This document shows positions 32,381 through 43,368 of a stretch of DNA of 64,000 bases, in pieces. The stretch comes from Leucobacter sp. Ag1. GTDB lineage: Bacteria > Actinomycetota > Actinomycetes > Actinomycetales > Microbacteriaceae. Location: contig NZ_LAYO01000110.1 of NCBI RefSeq assembly GCF_000980875.1, forward strand, positions 62,001-126,000, given 5' to 3'. The notes beneath the pieces were generated by a model. The model was not told where the DNA came from, made no database searches, and was given only the letters and a program-made list of their open reading frames with translations. The first letter of the stretch is position 1. Each line of letters begins with the position of its first letter. The position numbers and the translations under genes were made by a program.

Positions 32381-32394
32381 CGAATACATGTACG
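32381..32394. promoter_or_regulatory. SOS (LexA) box upstream of uvrA
   Basis: CGAATACATGTACG matches the Gram-positive consensus CGAACATATGTTCG at 11 of 14 positions and is nearly palindromic. It is 33-46 bp before the uvrA GTG. It also lies 84-97 bp upstream of the divergent VOC gene. Confidence 0.75.
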
Positions 32395-32465
32395 AACGGA
32401 AGCGTGCGCCCCCGCGCTTCCGCCCCGTGTCCGATTCGTTCAAGACGGGACCGGGTCGACGCTCA

Positions 32466-32471
32466 TAGGCT
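32466..32471 (+). promoter_or_regulatory. -10-like element for the VOC gene, leaderless type
   Basis: TAGGCT followed by exactly 6 nt and the ATG at 32478. The sequence CATAGGCTG is shared with the murG promoter (44578-44586), with the same spacing. No Shine-Dalgarno site. Confidence 0.5.
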
Positions 32472-32477
32472 GAGCGC

Positions 32478-32888
32478 ATGACACTCGCATTCGACTTCAT
32501 CGGCATCGTGACGGCGGACCTCCCAGCGTCCCTCAGTTTCTACCGCACGCTCGGCCTCGACATCCCTGATGGGCAGGACGATGCGCCCCACGTCGAGACG
32601 GTGCTGCCCGGCGGCATGACGCTCGCCTGGGACCCGGTCTCGACCGTGCGGTCGTTCCGCCCGGACTTCGAGCTGCCGACCGGCGAGAACCGAATCGGCT
32701 TCGCGTTCAGCGCGGCAACGCCGGCCGAGGTGGATCGCGTCTATGCCGAGATCGTGGACCGGTTCCCCGCCGCGGCGTCGATGGCTCCGTGGGATGCCCC
32801 GTGGGGGCAGCGCTACTCGACGGTGCTCGATCCCGACGGCAACTCGATCGACATCTACGCGCCGCTCGCCGCCGAGCCCGCGGTCTGA
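32478..32888 (+). CDS. VOC (glyoxalase/bleomycin-resistance fold) protein
   Basis: 136 residues, two beta-alpha-beta-beta-beta modules. FIGIVTADLPASLSFYRTLG (residues 7-26) opens the first, and the C-terminal STVLDPDGNSIDIYAPL (~113-129) is the usual D-P-D-G-N-x-I-x-I/L motif with the metal-ligand position. The substrate cannot be assigned; members include dioxygenases, drug-binding resistance proteins and isomerases. Overlaps the convergent AraC gene by 34 bp. Likely a leaderless mRNA. Confidence 0.85.
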   Translation: MTLAFDFIGIVTADLPASLSFYRTLGLDIPDGQDDAPHVETVLPGGMTLAWDPVSTVRSFRPDFELPTGENRIGFAFSAATPAEVDRVYAEIVDRFPAAASMAPWDAPWGQRYSTVLDPDGNSIDIYAPLAAEPAV

Positions 32889-33649
32889 CCCCCGTCGGTG
32901 CGGTTCCGGGACGGAGCCGCACCGACGTTCGCCGCGACGAATCGCGCCGGCGTGGTTCCGACGATGCGGCCGAACTCGCGTGTGAGGTGGGCCTGGTCGC
33001 TGTAGCCGGTGCGGGTCGCCGCGGCCTCGACGGCGATCCCGGCATCGAGCAGACCGCGCGCGCGTTCGGCGCGCAGCACTCTGCGCAGCGCCGTGTAGCC
33101 GTAGCCGAAGTGCTGCAGCATACGGCGCTGCAACTGCCGTTCGGAGTAGCCGAGGCGCGCGGCCGCTTCGGTGACGGTCGCACCTCGTCGGGCCATGCGG
33201 AGCGCCTCGGCGGTCCAGTCGGGTGCGCCGAGTTCGAACGGTTGCGCGGAGCGGGCGCGGAGCGCGATGCGCGGGTCCGTGCCGGGCCGCTCCCCCGCTG
33301 CGGTTCTGACGGAATCACCGAGTGCGCGCAGGAGTCGTTCGCCACGACGTCGCACCTCGGGTGCCAGCGCGTCGGCTGCGGGTACCAGGCTGTCGCGCAG
33401 TTCGGACGCATCGAGTTCGAGCGCCCGGCCGGCGAGTCCGGGTGCGAAGCGGAGCCCGATCGTTGCGCCGTGGATGCTGCCGCTGCCGAGGAGCCAGCGC
33501 GTCGATGGGCCGGCGACCACGAGTTCGTCGTCCCGCAGGATGATGTCGGCGCTGCCGTCGGCGGGGATCACCGTGGGCGCACCGACGCCGACCGAGCGCT
33601 CGGAGCGCCAGAGCACTCCGAGCCCGGGGAGCTCGACTTCGCGGTACAC
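32855..33649 (-). CDS. AraC-family transcriptional regulator
   Basis: 264 residues. The C-terminal double HTH is clear: ATVTEAAARLGYSERQLQRR (~residues 156-175) and IAVEAAATRTGYSDQAHLTR (~residues 203-222), followed by GTTPARF. The N-terminal ~130 residues resemble the DUF6597-type sensor of AraC proteins (VIPADGSADIILRDDELVV), not a cupin sugar pocket. GTG start at 33647-33649 with AGAGG, 15 bp after uvrB on the same strand, so it may be read through from uvrB. Target unknown; the overlapping VOC gene is a plausible one. Confidence 0.88.
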   Translation of the reverse strand: MYREVELPGLGVLWRSERSVGVGAPTVIPADGSADIILRDDELVVAGPSTRWLLGSGSIHGATIGLRFAPGLAGRALELDASELRDSLVPAADALAPEVRRRGERLLRALGDSVRTAAGERPGTDPRIALRARSAQPFELGAPDWTAEALRMARRGATVTEAAARLGYSERQLQRRMLQHFGYGYTALRRVLRAERARGLLDAGIAVEAAATRTGYSDQAHLTREFGRIVGTTPARFVAANVGAAPSRNRTDGGQTAGSAASGA

Positions 33650-33664
33650 GGCGGCGCCTCTGCT

Positions 33665-35755
<2,091 letters not shown>

Positions 35756-35797
35756 GCGTTCGAGGCTACTCCGTACCACTGACATCGAGGCCCTGGA

Positions 35798-35803
35798 TAC
35801 ACT
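35798..35803 (+). promoter_or_regulatory. -10-like element for the SARP gene, leaderless type
   Basis: TACACT with 7 nt to the ATG at 35811. There is no Shine-Dalgarno site in the 30 nt upstream. A CTGACA hexamer at 35779-35784 is too close (13 bp) to serve as a normal -35. Confidence 0.45.
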
Positions 35804-35810
35804 CGACCCC

Positions 35811-38800
35811 ATGCGTTCCGAGTCTCCCCGTCTCGCGGTGCTCGGTCCCGTTCGACTCGACGGCCGGGATCCCGGCGGCCCGATGATCCGGGCGCTCCTC
35901 GTCGCCCTCGCCCTCGAACCGGGCGGCGCTCCCCGTTCGGTCGATGCGCTCTCCGCCGATATCTGGGGCGACGACCTCCCGCACAATCCGAAGGCATCGC
36001 TGCAGAGCCTCGTCTCCCGAGCACGAGCCGCCGGCGACGGCGGCATCATCACGACCCTCCCGGGCGGATACGCCCTCGAGCGTTCCTGGAGCGACGGCGC
36101 GCGGAGAATCCCCGGGGCGCGCAGCGATCTCGACCTCGCCCGCGATGTCGTGGAGCACCCGGACGGCGGCGGCCGCAGCGTCCGCGATCCGGCCGACCGG
36201 GTGCGGGCCCTCGACGCGGCACTGATGCTCTGGACCGGGGAACCCGGCCATGACCTCGCCGACTCCCCCGTCGCGGAGGACCTCCGGGTCGCAGCCGCCC
36301 GTCTGCACGACCGTCTGCGCACCGAACGGGCGCGAGCGCTCGCGACGACCGGGCGAACCGACGACCTCGACGCGGCAGCGCGCGAGCTCCGCGCGCTGCT
36401 CCCGGAGCACCCGCTCGACGAGCAGCGGCACGTCGAACTCATGGAACTGCTCGTCCGCGCCGGACGCGCCGCCGACGCGCTCGCGGTCCACGCGGAGTTC
36501 CGCACGCGTCTCCGCGACGAGCTCGGCGCTTCGCCGAGCACCGCGATCACCGAGCTCAATGCCCGGATCCTGCGCGGCGAGGGTGGACCCGACGCGCCTC
36601 GCGACCGTCCCGGAAACGCCTCCGCCGAAGCCGCGAGCGGCGCGGCGGGCGGCACCGCCCGCAGGGATCCCATCAGGATCGGGCTCCCCGTCGCCCTGAG
36701 CCCGCTCATCGGCCGCGACTCCGATATCGACGAGACCTCCGCGCTGCTCCGCGCCCACCGGCTCGTCACCGTCCTCGGGGCCGGCGGCCTCGGCAAGACC
36801 CGCCTCGCCGCAGCCGTCGCCACGGCCTCCGACGCTCCGTCCGTCGTCTTCGTGCCGCTCGCGGGCGCACGCGAATCCGCGGACGTGCTCCCCGCCATCG
36901 GCGGAGCGCTCGGCATCAGCGAGACCACCACGAGCACGCGGCTCGCCGACGCCCGCACGCAACCGGACCTCCGCCAGCGCGTGCTCTCCGCACTCGGCGA
37001 ACGCGACACCCTGCTCGTCCTCGACAACTGCGAGCAGATCGTCTCGGGCGTCGCGTCGTGGGCGGCCGACGCGCTCGCCACGGTGCCCGGTCTGCGGATC
37101 CTCACGACGAGCCGCACTCCGCTCGCGCTCGCATCCGAGGTCTGCCGTCCCCTCGACCCGCTCGCCTACGACGAGGTCACCGGATCCGCGGTCCGGCTCT
37201 TCGTCGAGCGCGCCCGGGCCGTCAGACCGGGCGCGGATCTCCCGCTCGACGTCGTCGCCCGCCTCTGCGCGCGCCTCGACGGCCTCCCGCTCGCGATCGA
37301 GCTCGCGGCCGCGCGGATCAGGACCATGAGCCCGGCGCAGATCGAGGCCCGGCTCGAGGATCGCTTCGCGCTGCTCACCGTCGGGGACCGCGCGGCACCC
37401 GAGCGGCACCGGACCCTCCAGGCCGTGATCGAGTGGAGCTGGGAGCTGCTCGAACCCGTCGACCGCCGTGCTCTGGCGATGCTCTCAGTGCTGCCGGGCG
37501 GCCTCTCGCTCGAGACCGCGATCGGCGTCCTGCGCTCCGGTGGCGTGTGCGCGAGCGAGACCGAGGTCGACGAGGTCCTCGACCGGCTCGTCTCGCAATC
37601 GCTGCTCGTGGTGTTCGAGGACGCGGGATCCGGCACGATCCGCTTCCGCATGCTCGAGACGGTCCGCGAGTTCGGCCTCGCCCGGCTCCGGCTCGACGGT
37701 GTCGAGGACGCGGCCTGGGACGCGGTGCTCGGCTGGGGGCGCGGTTTCGCGGACGCACGATCCCCGGGGATCTTCGCGCTGCCCGGATCGCTCGGAGCCC
37801 CGGCCTACCGGGTGATCCGGGCCGAGCAGGACAACCTGCTCGCGGCCCTGCGCCGCGCGGTACGCGACGACCGCCGCCGGGAGGCGGTGCTGCTGCTCGG
37901 CGTGCTGGCGCAATCCTGGACGGTTCGCGGCGCGTTCACCGAGTTCACCCGCACCGCGTCCGAGGTCTTCGACGTCATCGCGCGCGCCGCACGCCGGACG
38001 GACGGCGCCGATGTCCCGGGCGACGCGCTCGCGCTCTGCCTGGCCACCTGCGCGGTCGGCCTCGGCAGCACCGATCCCGGCCGCGCCGTTCGCGCCATCG
38101 CGCTCCTGCGCCGGCTGTGCCGCCGCGATCCCGCGCTGAGCCCGCTGTGGCAGGGCGTCTCGCACATGCTCGAATCCGGGCTCGATGCCGACGCCACCCG
38201 CACCGAGCTCGAGACGCTGCGGGCCGGCCCGGACGCCGACGCCCGACTCTTCGCCGAGATGCTCGTCGCGCAGCTCGCGGAGAACGACGGCGATCCGGAG
38301 ACCGCGCGCATCGCCGCCGAGCGCACCTGGCGGCTCGCGACGGCCGATGACGAACCGTGGATCGCGGCCATGGCCGCCCACTCGCTCGCGCAGCTCGCCA
38401 GCCAGTCCGCCCGGCCGGCCGAGGCGCTGCACTGGCTCGACATCGGCACCGCCGGGTTCGAGGACTTCGGGGCCGAGGACGAGATGGGCGAGCGCGGTTG
38501 GCTCCGCGGCCTCGCGCTGATCTCGCTCGGACGCGCGGACGAGGCCGAGGCGATGTTCCGAGACCTCACCGGCGCGGTCGATCGCACCGACGACGGCATG
38601 GGCCTCGCATCGATCGGCTGGTTCGGCGTCGCCGAGATCGAGCGGTCCCGCGGACGGTTCGGCGACGCGATCGTGAGCTTCGGCCGTGCCATCTCCGAGT
38701 TCCGCGAGAACGATCAGCGCGCATCCCCCTGGTACCTGATCGCGCTGGCGGGCTACGTCTCGGCCGCCTGCATCGACGGCTCCCTCCCGTCCACCGAGCA

Positions 38801-39167
38801 GGCCCGGCTCGCCGCGAAGCTGCGCTCCCGGACCATCGCGGTGCAGCGGCTCCTCGTGCTGCAGCGCTTGCGCTCCGTCTACGTCGATCGCCCGGTGCTC
38901 GGCACCGCGCTCACCGGTTGGTCGTCCTGGGCCATCGGGATCCCCGAGTTGCGGGAGCGCGGCCTCGAAGCGCTCGCCCTCGCCGAGCTGCTGGGCGCGC
39001 GCCAGGATCAGCCCTGCCTCGCGCTCGAACTGCACCGCGCGCGTGCCGCACGCCTCGTCGGAGCCGATGCGGTCGAGCGGGCGCGCGGCCGGGCGCGCGC
39101 GCTGAGCACGGACGAACGGGTGCCCCGAGCATTCACCGTGCTCGGGGCACCCGTCCCGTCGGTCTGA
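35811..39167 (+). CDS. SARP/BTAD-domain regulator with NTPase and TPR-like regions (AfsR-type)
   Basis: 1118 residues. Domains in order: winged-helix DNA-binding domain (residues ~5-95, with [20 protein letters not shown] and [13 protein letters not shown]), bacterial transcriptional activation (BTAD) domain (~100-265, ending [20 protein letters not shown]), NB-ARC/STAND ATPase (~295-560, Walker [13 protein letters not shown], Walker [11 protein letters not shown], then [10 protein letters not shown] and [13 protein letters not shown]), and a long alpha-helical, TPR-like C-terminal half. AfsR-type SARPs activate secondary-metabolite or transport genes by binding heptamer direct repeats (known). 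Such repeats occur before the neighbouring drrA gene. The final coding bases contain a strong hairpin. Convergent with drrB. Confidence 0.92.
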   Translation: MRSESPRLAVLGPVRLDGRDPGGPMIRALLVALALEPGGAPRSVDALSADIWGDDLPHNPKASLQSLVSRARAAGDGGIITTLPGGYALERSWSDGARRIPGARSDLDLARDVVEHPDGGGRSVRDPADRVRALDAALMLWTGEPGHDLADSPVAEDLRVAAARLHDRLRTERARALATTGRTDDLDAAARELRALLPEHPLDEQRHVELMELLVRAGRAADALAVHAEFRTRLRDELGASPSTAITELNARILRGEGGPDAPRDRPGNASAEAASGAAGGTARRDPIRIGLPVALSPLIGRDSDIDETSALLRAHRLVTVLGAGGLGKTRLAAAVATASDAPSVVFVPLAGARESADVLPAIGGALGISETTTSTRLADARTQPDLRQRVLSALGERDTLLVLDNCEQIVSGVASWAADALATVPGLRILTTSRTPLALASEVCRPLDPLAYDEVTGSAVRLFVERARAVRPGADLPLDVVARLCARLDGLPLAIELAAARIRTMSPAQIEARLEDRFALLTVGDRAAPERHRTLQAVIEWSWELLEPVDRRALAMLSVLPGGLSLETAIGVLRSGGVCASETEVDEVLDRLVSQSLLVVFEDAGSGTIRFRMLETVREFGLARLRLDGVEDAAWDAVLGWGRGFADARSPGIFALPGSLGAPAYRVIRAEQDNLLAALRRAVRDDRRREAVLLLGVLAQSWTVRGAFTEFTRTASEVFDVIARAARRTDGADVPGDALALCLATCAVGLGSTDPGRAVRAIALLRRLCRRDPALSPLWQGVSHMLESGLDADATRTELETLRAGPDADARLFAEMLVAQLAENDGDPETARIAAERTWRLATADDEPWIAAMAAHSLAQLASQSARPAEALHWLDIGTAGFEDFGAEDEMGERGWLRGLALISLGRADEAEAMFRDLTGAVDRTDDGMGLASIGWFGVAEIERSRGRFGDAIVSFGRAISEFRENDQRASPWYLIALAGYVSAACIDGSLPSTEQARLAAKLRSRTIAVQRLLVLQRLRSVYVDRPVLGTALTGWSSWAIGIPELRERGLEALALAELLGARQDQPCLALELHRARAARLVGADAVERARGRARALSTDERVPRAFTVLGAPVPSV
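39118..39152 (+). terminator. hairpin inside the 3' end of the SARP gene
   Basis: GGGTGCCCCGAGC at 39118-39130 and its exact complement at 39140-39152, loop 9 nt. A 13-bp stem within the last 17 codons. It is followed by an imperfect second hairpin (GGATCCCGG-AATG-CCGGATCC, 39171-39191) between the convergent stops. Confidence 0.5.
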
Positions 39168-39195
39168 TCCGGATCCCGGAATGCCGGATCCCGGC

Positions 39196-40020
39196 TCAGG
39201 CTTTGCGCATGTAGGCCCTCACCGTCAGCGGGGCGAAGATCACGACGATCACCGCGGCTCCCAGCAGCGACACCCAGAGGTCCGCACCGACCGTGCCGGA
39301 GTTCGCGAGGTCGCGCACCGCGGTGACGAGGTGCGACACCGGGTTGATGTCGGCGAACCAGCGCAGCCAGTCGGGCAGGGTGTTCGCCGGTACGAAGGCG
39401 TTCGACAGGAACGTCAGCGGGAACAGGATCAGCATCGAGATGCCCTGCACGCTCGACGCGGTGCGGGCGATCACACCGAAGAAGGCGAAGATCCAGCTGA
39501 TCGCCCACGAGCAGGCGATCACGAGCAGACCGGCGAGCACGACCCCGCCGAGGCCGCCGCCGGGCCGGTAGCCCATGAGAAAGCCGACGAAGAAGGTCAT
39601 GGTCGTGGCGATCGTGTAGCGGACCGTATCCGCGAGCAGCGCCCCCGAGAGCGGGGCGATGCGCGCGATCGGGAGCGAGCGGAACCGGTCGAACACGCCC
39701 TTGTCCATGTCCTCGCGCAGCTGGGTGCCGGTGACGACCGAACCCGTGATCACGGTCTGCACCAGGATCCCGGGGATCAGCAGCGGCAGGTACTTCTGCA
39801 CGTCGCCGGAGATCGCACCGCCGAAGATGTACGCGAACATCAGCGTGAAGATGATCGGCTGGACCGTGACGTCGACGAGCTGCTCCGGCGTGCGGCGGAT
39901 CTTGACGAGCCCGCGGTAGGCCATCGTGAACGTGTTCGCGATGGACTGGCTCAGGCTGGTGTGGTTCTTGAGATCCCGCTCGGCGGCGGGGACGATGCGT
40001 TCGAGGGTGGCGGTGCTCAT
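39196..40020 (-). CDS. ABC-2 type permease, DrrB-like
   Basis: 274 residues, six transmembrane helices in the ABC-2 arrangement typical of DrrB daunorubicin-resistance permeases. Visible: RGLVKIRRTPEQLVDVTVQP (residues ~36-55), GILVQTVITGSVVTGTQLRE, DMDKGVFDRFRSLPIARIAP, and ILFPLTFLSNAFVPANTLPD (~residues 198-217), the NxFVP motif of the subfamily. Pairs with the ATPase encoded upstream (ATGA overlap). Exports an unknown hydrophobic compound or lipid. Confidence 0.92.
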   Translation of the reverse strand: MSTATLERIVPAAERDLKNHTSLSQSIANTFTMAYRGLVKIRRTPEQLVDVTVQPIIFTLMFAYIFGGAISGDVQKYLPLLIPGILVQTVITGSVVTGTQLREDMDKGVFDRFRSLPIARIAPLSGALLADTVRYTIATTMTFFVGFLMGYRPGGGLGGVVLAGLLVIACSWAISWIFAFFGVIARTASSVQGISMLILFPLTFLSNAFVPANTLPDWLRWFADINPVSHLVTAVRDLANSGTVGADLWVSLLGAAVIVVIFAPLTVRAYMRKA

Positions 40021-41036
40021 GCTCGGACCTCCTGGAGTTCGGCGGCGGCCGATTCCGCCTGGTCGGCGGCATCGTGCCCGGTGATGGCGAGGAAGACCTC
40101 GTCGAGGGTCGGCTTCTGCACGCTCATCTCGACGAGGGGGATCCCCTCCTCGCGAAGGGTGATCAGCAGATCGGCGACGCGGTCCGCGTCGGCCATGGGT
40201 GCGGTGAGGCGGGATCCTTCAGGCGACGGTGCCGCGGTGACGCCGAGCACCCGCTGGATCGCGCGTGCGGCGGTCTCCAGGTCGGATCCGAGCACGGCTC
40301 CCCCGTCGCGTCCGCCGATGCGCAGCTGCAGCGATGAGGTACCAACCGAGCTCTTCAGCTCGTCCGGCGTGCCCTCGGCGACGACACGGCCGCGGTCGAT
40401 CACGGCGATGCGGTCGGCCAGCTGATCGGCCTCATCGAGGTACTGCGTCGTGAGCAGCACGGTCGATCCGGTCGCGACGAGCTCGCGGATCGTGTCCCAC
40501 ATCTGCCCACGGGTGCGGGGGTCGAGGCCGGTGGTGGGTTCGTCGAGGAAGATGAGCGGCGGCTGCGCGATGAGCGAGGCCGCGAGATCGAGCCGGCGGC
40601 GCATGCCGCCCGAGAACTTCTTCAGGGGGCGCTTCGCCGCCTCGGTCAGGCCGAAGCGCTCGAGCAGGTCGACGGCCTTCGCTCGGGCTTCGATCCGCGA
40701 GAGGCCGAGCAGGCGTCCGAAGATGATCAGGTTCTCGGTGGCCGACAGCGTCTCGTCGACCGACGCGTACTGGCCGGTCACGCCGATCAGCTGCCGCACG
40801 ACCTGCGGCTCGCGGACGACGTCGTGTCCGAATACCCGGGCGCTGCCGCCGTCGGGACGGAGCAGCGTCGCGAGCATGCTGATGGTGGTGGTCTTGCCTG
40901 CGCCGTTCGGGCCGAGCACGCCGTAGATGGATCCCGCGGCCACGCGGAGGTCGACGCCGTCGACCGCCCGGTTGTCGCCGAACACCTTGACGAGCCCATC
41001 GGCCTCGACGGCCCATTCGTTCAGTAGTGATGTCAT
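40017..41036 (-). CDS. ABC transporter ATPase, DrrA-like
   Basis: 339 residues. Walker A GPNGAGKTTTISMLATLLRP (~residues 41-60), Q-loop GVTGQYASVDETLSATENL, signature FSGGMRRRLDLAASL, Walker [22 protein letters not shown]-loop TQYLDEADQLADR, and the DrrA-type C-terminal domain ending QKPTLDEVFLAITGHDA. The ATG at 41034-41036 has no Shine-Dalgarno site; a GAGGCT hexamer lies 6 nt upstream, and three heptamer repeats lie behind that. Forms a two-gene operon with the permease. Confidence 0.94.
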   Translation of the reverse strand: MTSLLNEWAVEADGLVKVFGDNRAVDGVDLRVAAGSIYGVLGPNGAGKTTTISMLATLLRPDGGSARVFGHDVVREPQVVRQLIGVTGQYASVDETLSATENLIIFGRLLGLSRIEARAKAVDLLERFGLTEAAKRPLKKFSGGMRRRLDLAASLIAQPPLIFLDEPTTGLDPRTRGQMWDTIRELVATGSTVLLTTQYLDEADQLADRIAVIDRGRVVAEGTPDELKSSVGTSSLQLRIGGRDGGAVLGSDLETAARAIQRVLGVTAAPSPEGSRLTAPMADADRVADLLITLREEGIPLVEMSVQKPTLDEVFLAITGHDAADQAESAAAELQEVRA

Positions 41037-41042
41037 GCGGCA

Positions 41043-41085
41043 AGCCTCGCGGGGGCCGCTGTCACCGCGCTGTCGCGCCGCTGTC
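41043..41085 (-). promoter_or_regulatory. SARP-type operator: three heptamer repeats and -10 of drrA
   Basis: Minus-strand heptamer GACAGCG occurs three times (41085-41079, 41074-41068, 41063-41057), exactly 11 bp apart. The last copy ends 8 bp before GAGGCT (41048-41043), which is 6 nt before the drrA ATG. Direct heptamers with 4-bp spacers, the last one 8 bp from the -10, is the published geometry of SARP binding sites. The SARP gene is 1.9 kb away, behind the same operon. Confidence 0.65.
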
Positions 41086-41189
41086 ACGGGCTGCCGTGCA
41101 CGGTCTTGCCCGGCCGCACCCGGCTCCGGACCGCCGCCGCGCGAGAACTCGGGCTGGCGCACGGGGCATCGAGGTGCTTCGATGAGGCC

Positions 41190-42314
41190 ATGACGTCGAT
41201 CGCCTCGCGTCTCGGACGCACCCCGCTGCTCGTGCTCGTCCTGCTGCTCGCCGCGTGCTCCGGCGCGCCCGCCGATCCGCCGCCCACGTCCTCCGCATCG
41301 GGATCCGGAGTGCTGCCGAGCGAAGATCGTCTGCGGGCCGCGCTCGAGTCCGCACTGGCGGGTTCGGGCGTGCCCGGCGGCGCGGTCGTCGTCACCGATG
41401 CCGACGGCGGCTCGGCGACCGCGGTCTTCGGCGAACGCGCCCCCGGTGAACCGGTGACGGCGGACACGCGCTTCGCCTACCGGAGCATCACCAAGTCGTT
41501 CGTGGGCACGGTGATCCTGCAGCTCGCCGACGAGAAGCGGCTGTCGCTCGACGATCCGGTGTCGAAGTACGTCGCCGGGGTCCCGAACGGCGACCGGATC
41601 ACCATCGCCGAGCTCGGCGACATGCGGTCCGGGCTCGCGAACTACTCGGCGCAACCCGGCCTCGGCGCGATGCTCAGCAAGGATCCGGCCCGCGACCCGA
41701 AGACCTCGGAGCTGCTCGCGCTCTCCTACGCCGTGAAGCCCGTCGCGCCCGGCACCGCCTACGAGTACTCGAACACGAACACCCTGCTGCTCGGCGAGGT
41801 GATCCGGAAGGTCACCGGGGACGATTGGGCCACGGCCGTCGATCAGCGTCTGCTGCGCCCGCTGAAGCTGGAGAGCGTGCGCACCGGTTTCGTCGCGGGG
41901 AGCGAGAACGCGGCGGGATTCCAGCTCGCCGACGGCAAGATCGTCGAGCAGCTGCCCGTGGTCGCACCCGGGTGGTTCGGAGCGGCGGGCGCGCTCACCG
42001 GCAACGCCGCCGACCTCGCCACCTGGGGACGGTCGCTGGGTTCGGGGTCGCTCGTCTCGCAGGACGCCCAGCGGTGGCGCCTGGAGCAGTTCGGCTCGAC
42101 CGCGGACGACCCGGCGAGCCCGCTCTACGACGACTACGGCTTCGCGATGGGCCGCATCTCGGACTGGATCGGCCACACCGGCACAGGACTGGGCTTCCAG
42201 GGCCTCGTCATGTACGACCCCGCGACGCAGCACGTCATCGCGGTGCTGATCAACGGCACCGGCGAGAACCCGGATCTCCCCGTCACCGTGTTCCAGGCGG
42301 TGCGGAAGCTCTAG
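41190..42314 (+). CDS. serine hydrolase lipoprotein (class C beta-lactamase / DD-peptidase fold)
   Basis: 374 residues. Lipoprotein signal peptide with lipobox LLAAC, Cys23 the lipidated residue. Penicillin-binding-type active site: Ser99-x-x-Lys102 (YRSITKSF), Tyr193-Ser-Asn195 (YEYSNTN) and His329-Thr-Gly (WIGHTGTG). The family includes beta-lactamases, D-alanyl-D-alanine carboxypeptidases and esterases, and sequence alone does not decide between them. Anchored outside the membrane and next to ddl and alr, a DD-peptidase role in cell-wall remodelling fits (inference). The 153-bp gap upstream also holds the drrA operator. Confidence 0.88.
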   Translation: MTSIASRLGRTPLLVLVLLLAACSGAPADPPPTSSASGSGVLPSEDRLRAALESALAGSGVPGGAVVVTDADGGSATAVFGERAPGEPVTADTRFAYRSITKSFVGTVILQLADEKRLSLDDPVSKYVAGVPNGDRITIAELGDMRSGLANYSAQPGLGAMLSKDPARDPKTSELLALSYAVKPVAPGTAYEYSNTNTLLLGEVIRKVTGDDWATAVDQRLLRPLKLESVRTGFVAGSENAAGFQLADGKIVEQLPVVAPGWFGAAGALTGNAADLATWGRSLGSGSLVSQDAQRWRLEQFGSTADDPASPLYDDYGFAMGRISDWIGHTGTGLGFQGLVMYDPATQHVIAVLINGTGENPDLPVTVFQAVRKL

Positions 42315-42328
42315 CTCGGGCGACCTGC

Positions 42329-42364
42329 CCGGGTTCCGAAGGAGATCCGGGTTCAGAAGGACGG
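42329..42364. repeat. 18-bp tandem duplication between convergent genes
   Basis: Two consecutive copies, 18 bp each: CCGGGTTCCGAAGGAGAT and CCGGGTTCAGAAGGACGG; the first 15 bases differ at one position. It lies in the 67-bp gap between the serine hydrolase and ddl. A small CTCGGGC/GCCCGGG hairpin at 42315-42333 overlaps the first copy. Confidence 0.7.
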
Positions 42365-42381
42365 ATCGTCCCCGAACTCTC

Positions 42382-43368
42382 CTATCGAAGCCGGATCTCC
42401 TCCAGAACCACCGCGATCAGCTCCCCCACCAGCCCCGCGTAGTCGAGCCCGACCGCGGCGTACATGCGCGGCACCTGCGACTGCTCGGTCATGCCCGGCG
42501 AGGTGTTGACCTCGTTCAGCACCACCCCGTCGTCGGTCGCGAAGAAGTCGAAGCGCGCGACCCCGGCGCAGCCGAGCGCCTCGTAGAGCAGCACGGCGGC
42601 CTGCCGGATCGCGCCCTCCTCGCGCGGATCGAGCGACGCGGGGATCCTGAACTCCGCACTTCCGTCGTATTTCTCGGCCCGGTCGAACACCCCGCCGGGA
42701 ACCACCCCGATCTCGAGGGTCGATCCGACTCGCAGTCCACCGGACGCGTCCCGGAACACGGCGATGTCGACCTCGCGGCCGCGCACGTATTCTTCGACCA
42801 GCACCGTATCGCCGTAGGCGCGGGCCTGCTCGACGGTCGCGACGAGGTCGGCGCGGTCCGCGACGACGAAGACCCCGTTGCTCGATCCCCCGGTGGTCGG
42901 CTTCACGACGAACGGCGGCCTGAACTCCGAGGCGAACGCGGCCCCGACGGGCGCCGCCCAACCGCCGGCCAGCGCGCCGCGGGAGGTGGCGATGCCGAGG
43001 TCGTCCGCGACGAGCTTCGTCGCCCACTTGTCCATCCCGAGCGCGCCCGCCCGCACCGGGGATCCGACGAACGGGATCCCGGCCATGCGCAGCAGCCCGG
43101 CGATCGCGCCGTCCTCGCCGTCGACGCCGTGCAGCACCGGGAACGCGAGATCGCAGTCCGCGATGCGCCCGAGCGCCGCGTGCGCCGGCAGCCGCTGCCC
43201 GTCTTCGGCGAGCCAGTGCCCGTCCCGGGCGATCGTGAGCGGAACCGCTTCGAATCCGAGGGCCGCGACAGCCCGGACGACGGACGCCGCCGAGGCGATC
43301 GACACCTCGTGCTCGTCGCTGGTCCCGCCGCCGATCACGGCGACTCGGGTGGTGGGGGTCTGCGTCAT
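42382..43368 (-). CDS. ddl: D-alanine--D-alanine ligase (D-Ala-D-X ligase family)
   Basis: ATP-grasp ligase joining D-amino acids for peptidoglycan precursors. 328 residues. N-terminal GGGTSDEHEVSIASA with the catalytic Glu, HGVDGEDGAIAGLLRMAGIP, ATP-loop VVKPTTGGSSNGVF (unusual: most Ddl have KPxRxGSSxG), RAEKYDGSAEF with the Lys-Tyr pair expected for D-Ala/D-Ser acceptors rather than D-lactate, and metal-binding VLNEVNTSPGMTEQS. Overlaps the racemase stop (ATGA). The divergence from standard Ddl and the cluster with alr and murG suggest a second, specialised ligase (inference; other copies lie outside the window if present). Confidence 0.88.
   Translation of the reverse strand: MTQTPTTRVAVIGGGTSDEHEVSIASAASVVRAVAALGFEAVPLTIARDGHWLAEDGQRLPAHAALGRIADCDLAFPVLHGVDGEDGAIAGLLRMAGIPFVGSPVRAGALGMDKWATKLVADDLGIATSRGALAGGWAAPVGAAFASEFRPPFVVKPTTGGSSNGVFVVADRADLVATVEQARAYGDTVLVEEYVRGREVDIAVFRDASGGLRVGSTLEIGVVPGGVFDRAEKYDGSAEFRIPASLDPREEGAIRQAAVLLYEALGCAGVARFDFFATDDGVVLNEVNTSPGMTEQSQVPRMYAAVGLDYAGLVGELIAVVLEEIRLR

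Noticed and set aside
35756-35810. SOS box shared by uvrB and the SARP gene
   Set aside because: Only a TTCGAGG half-like sequence is present; no second half at the right distance.
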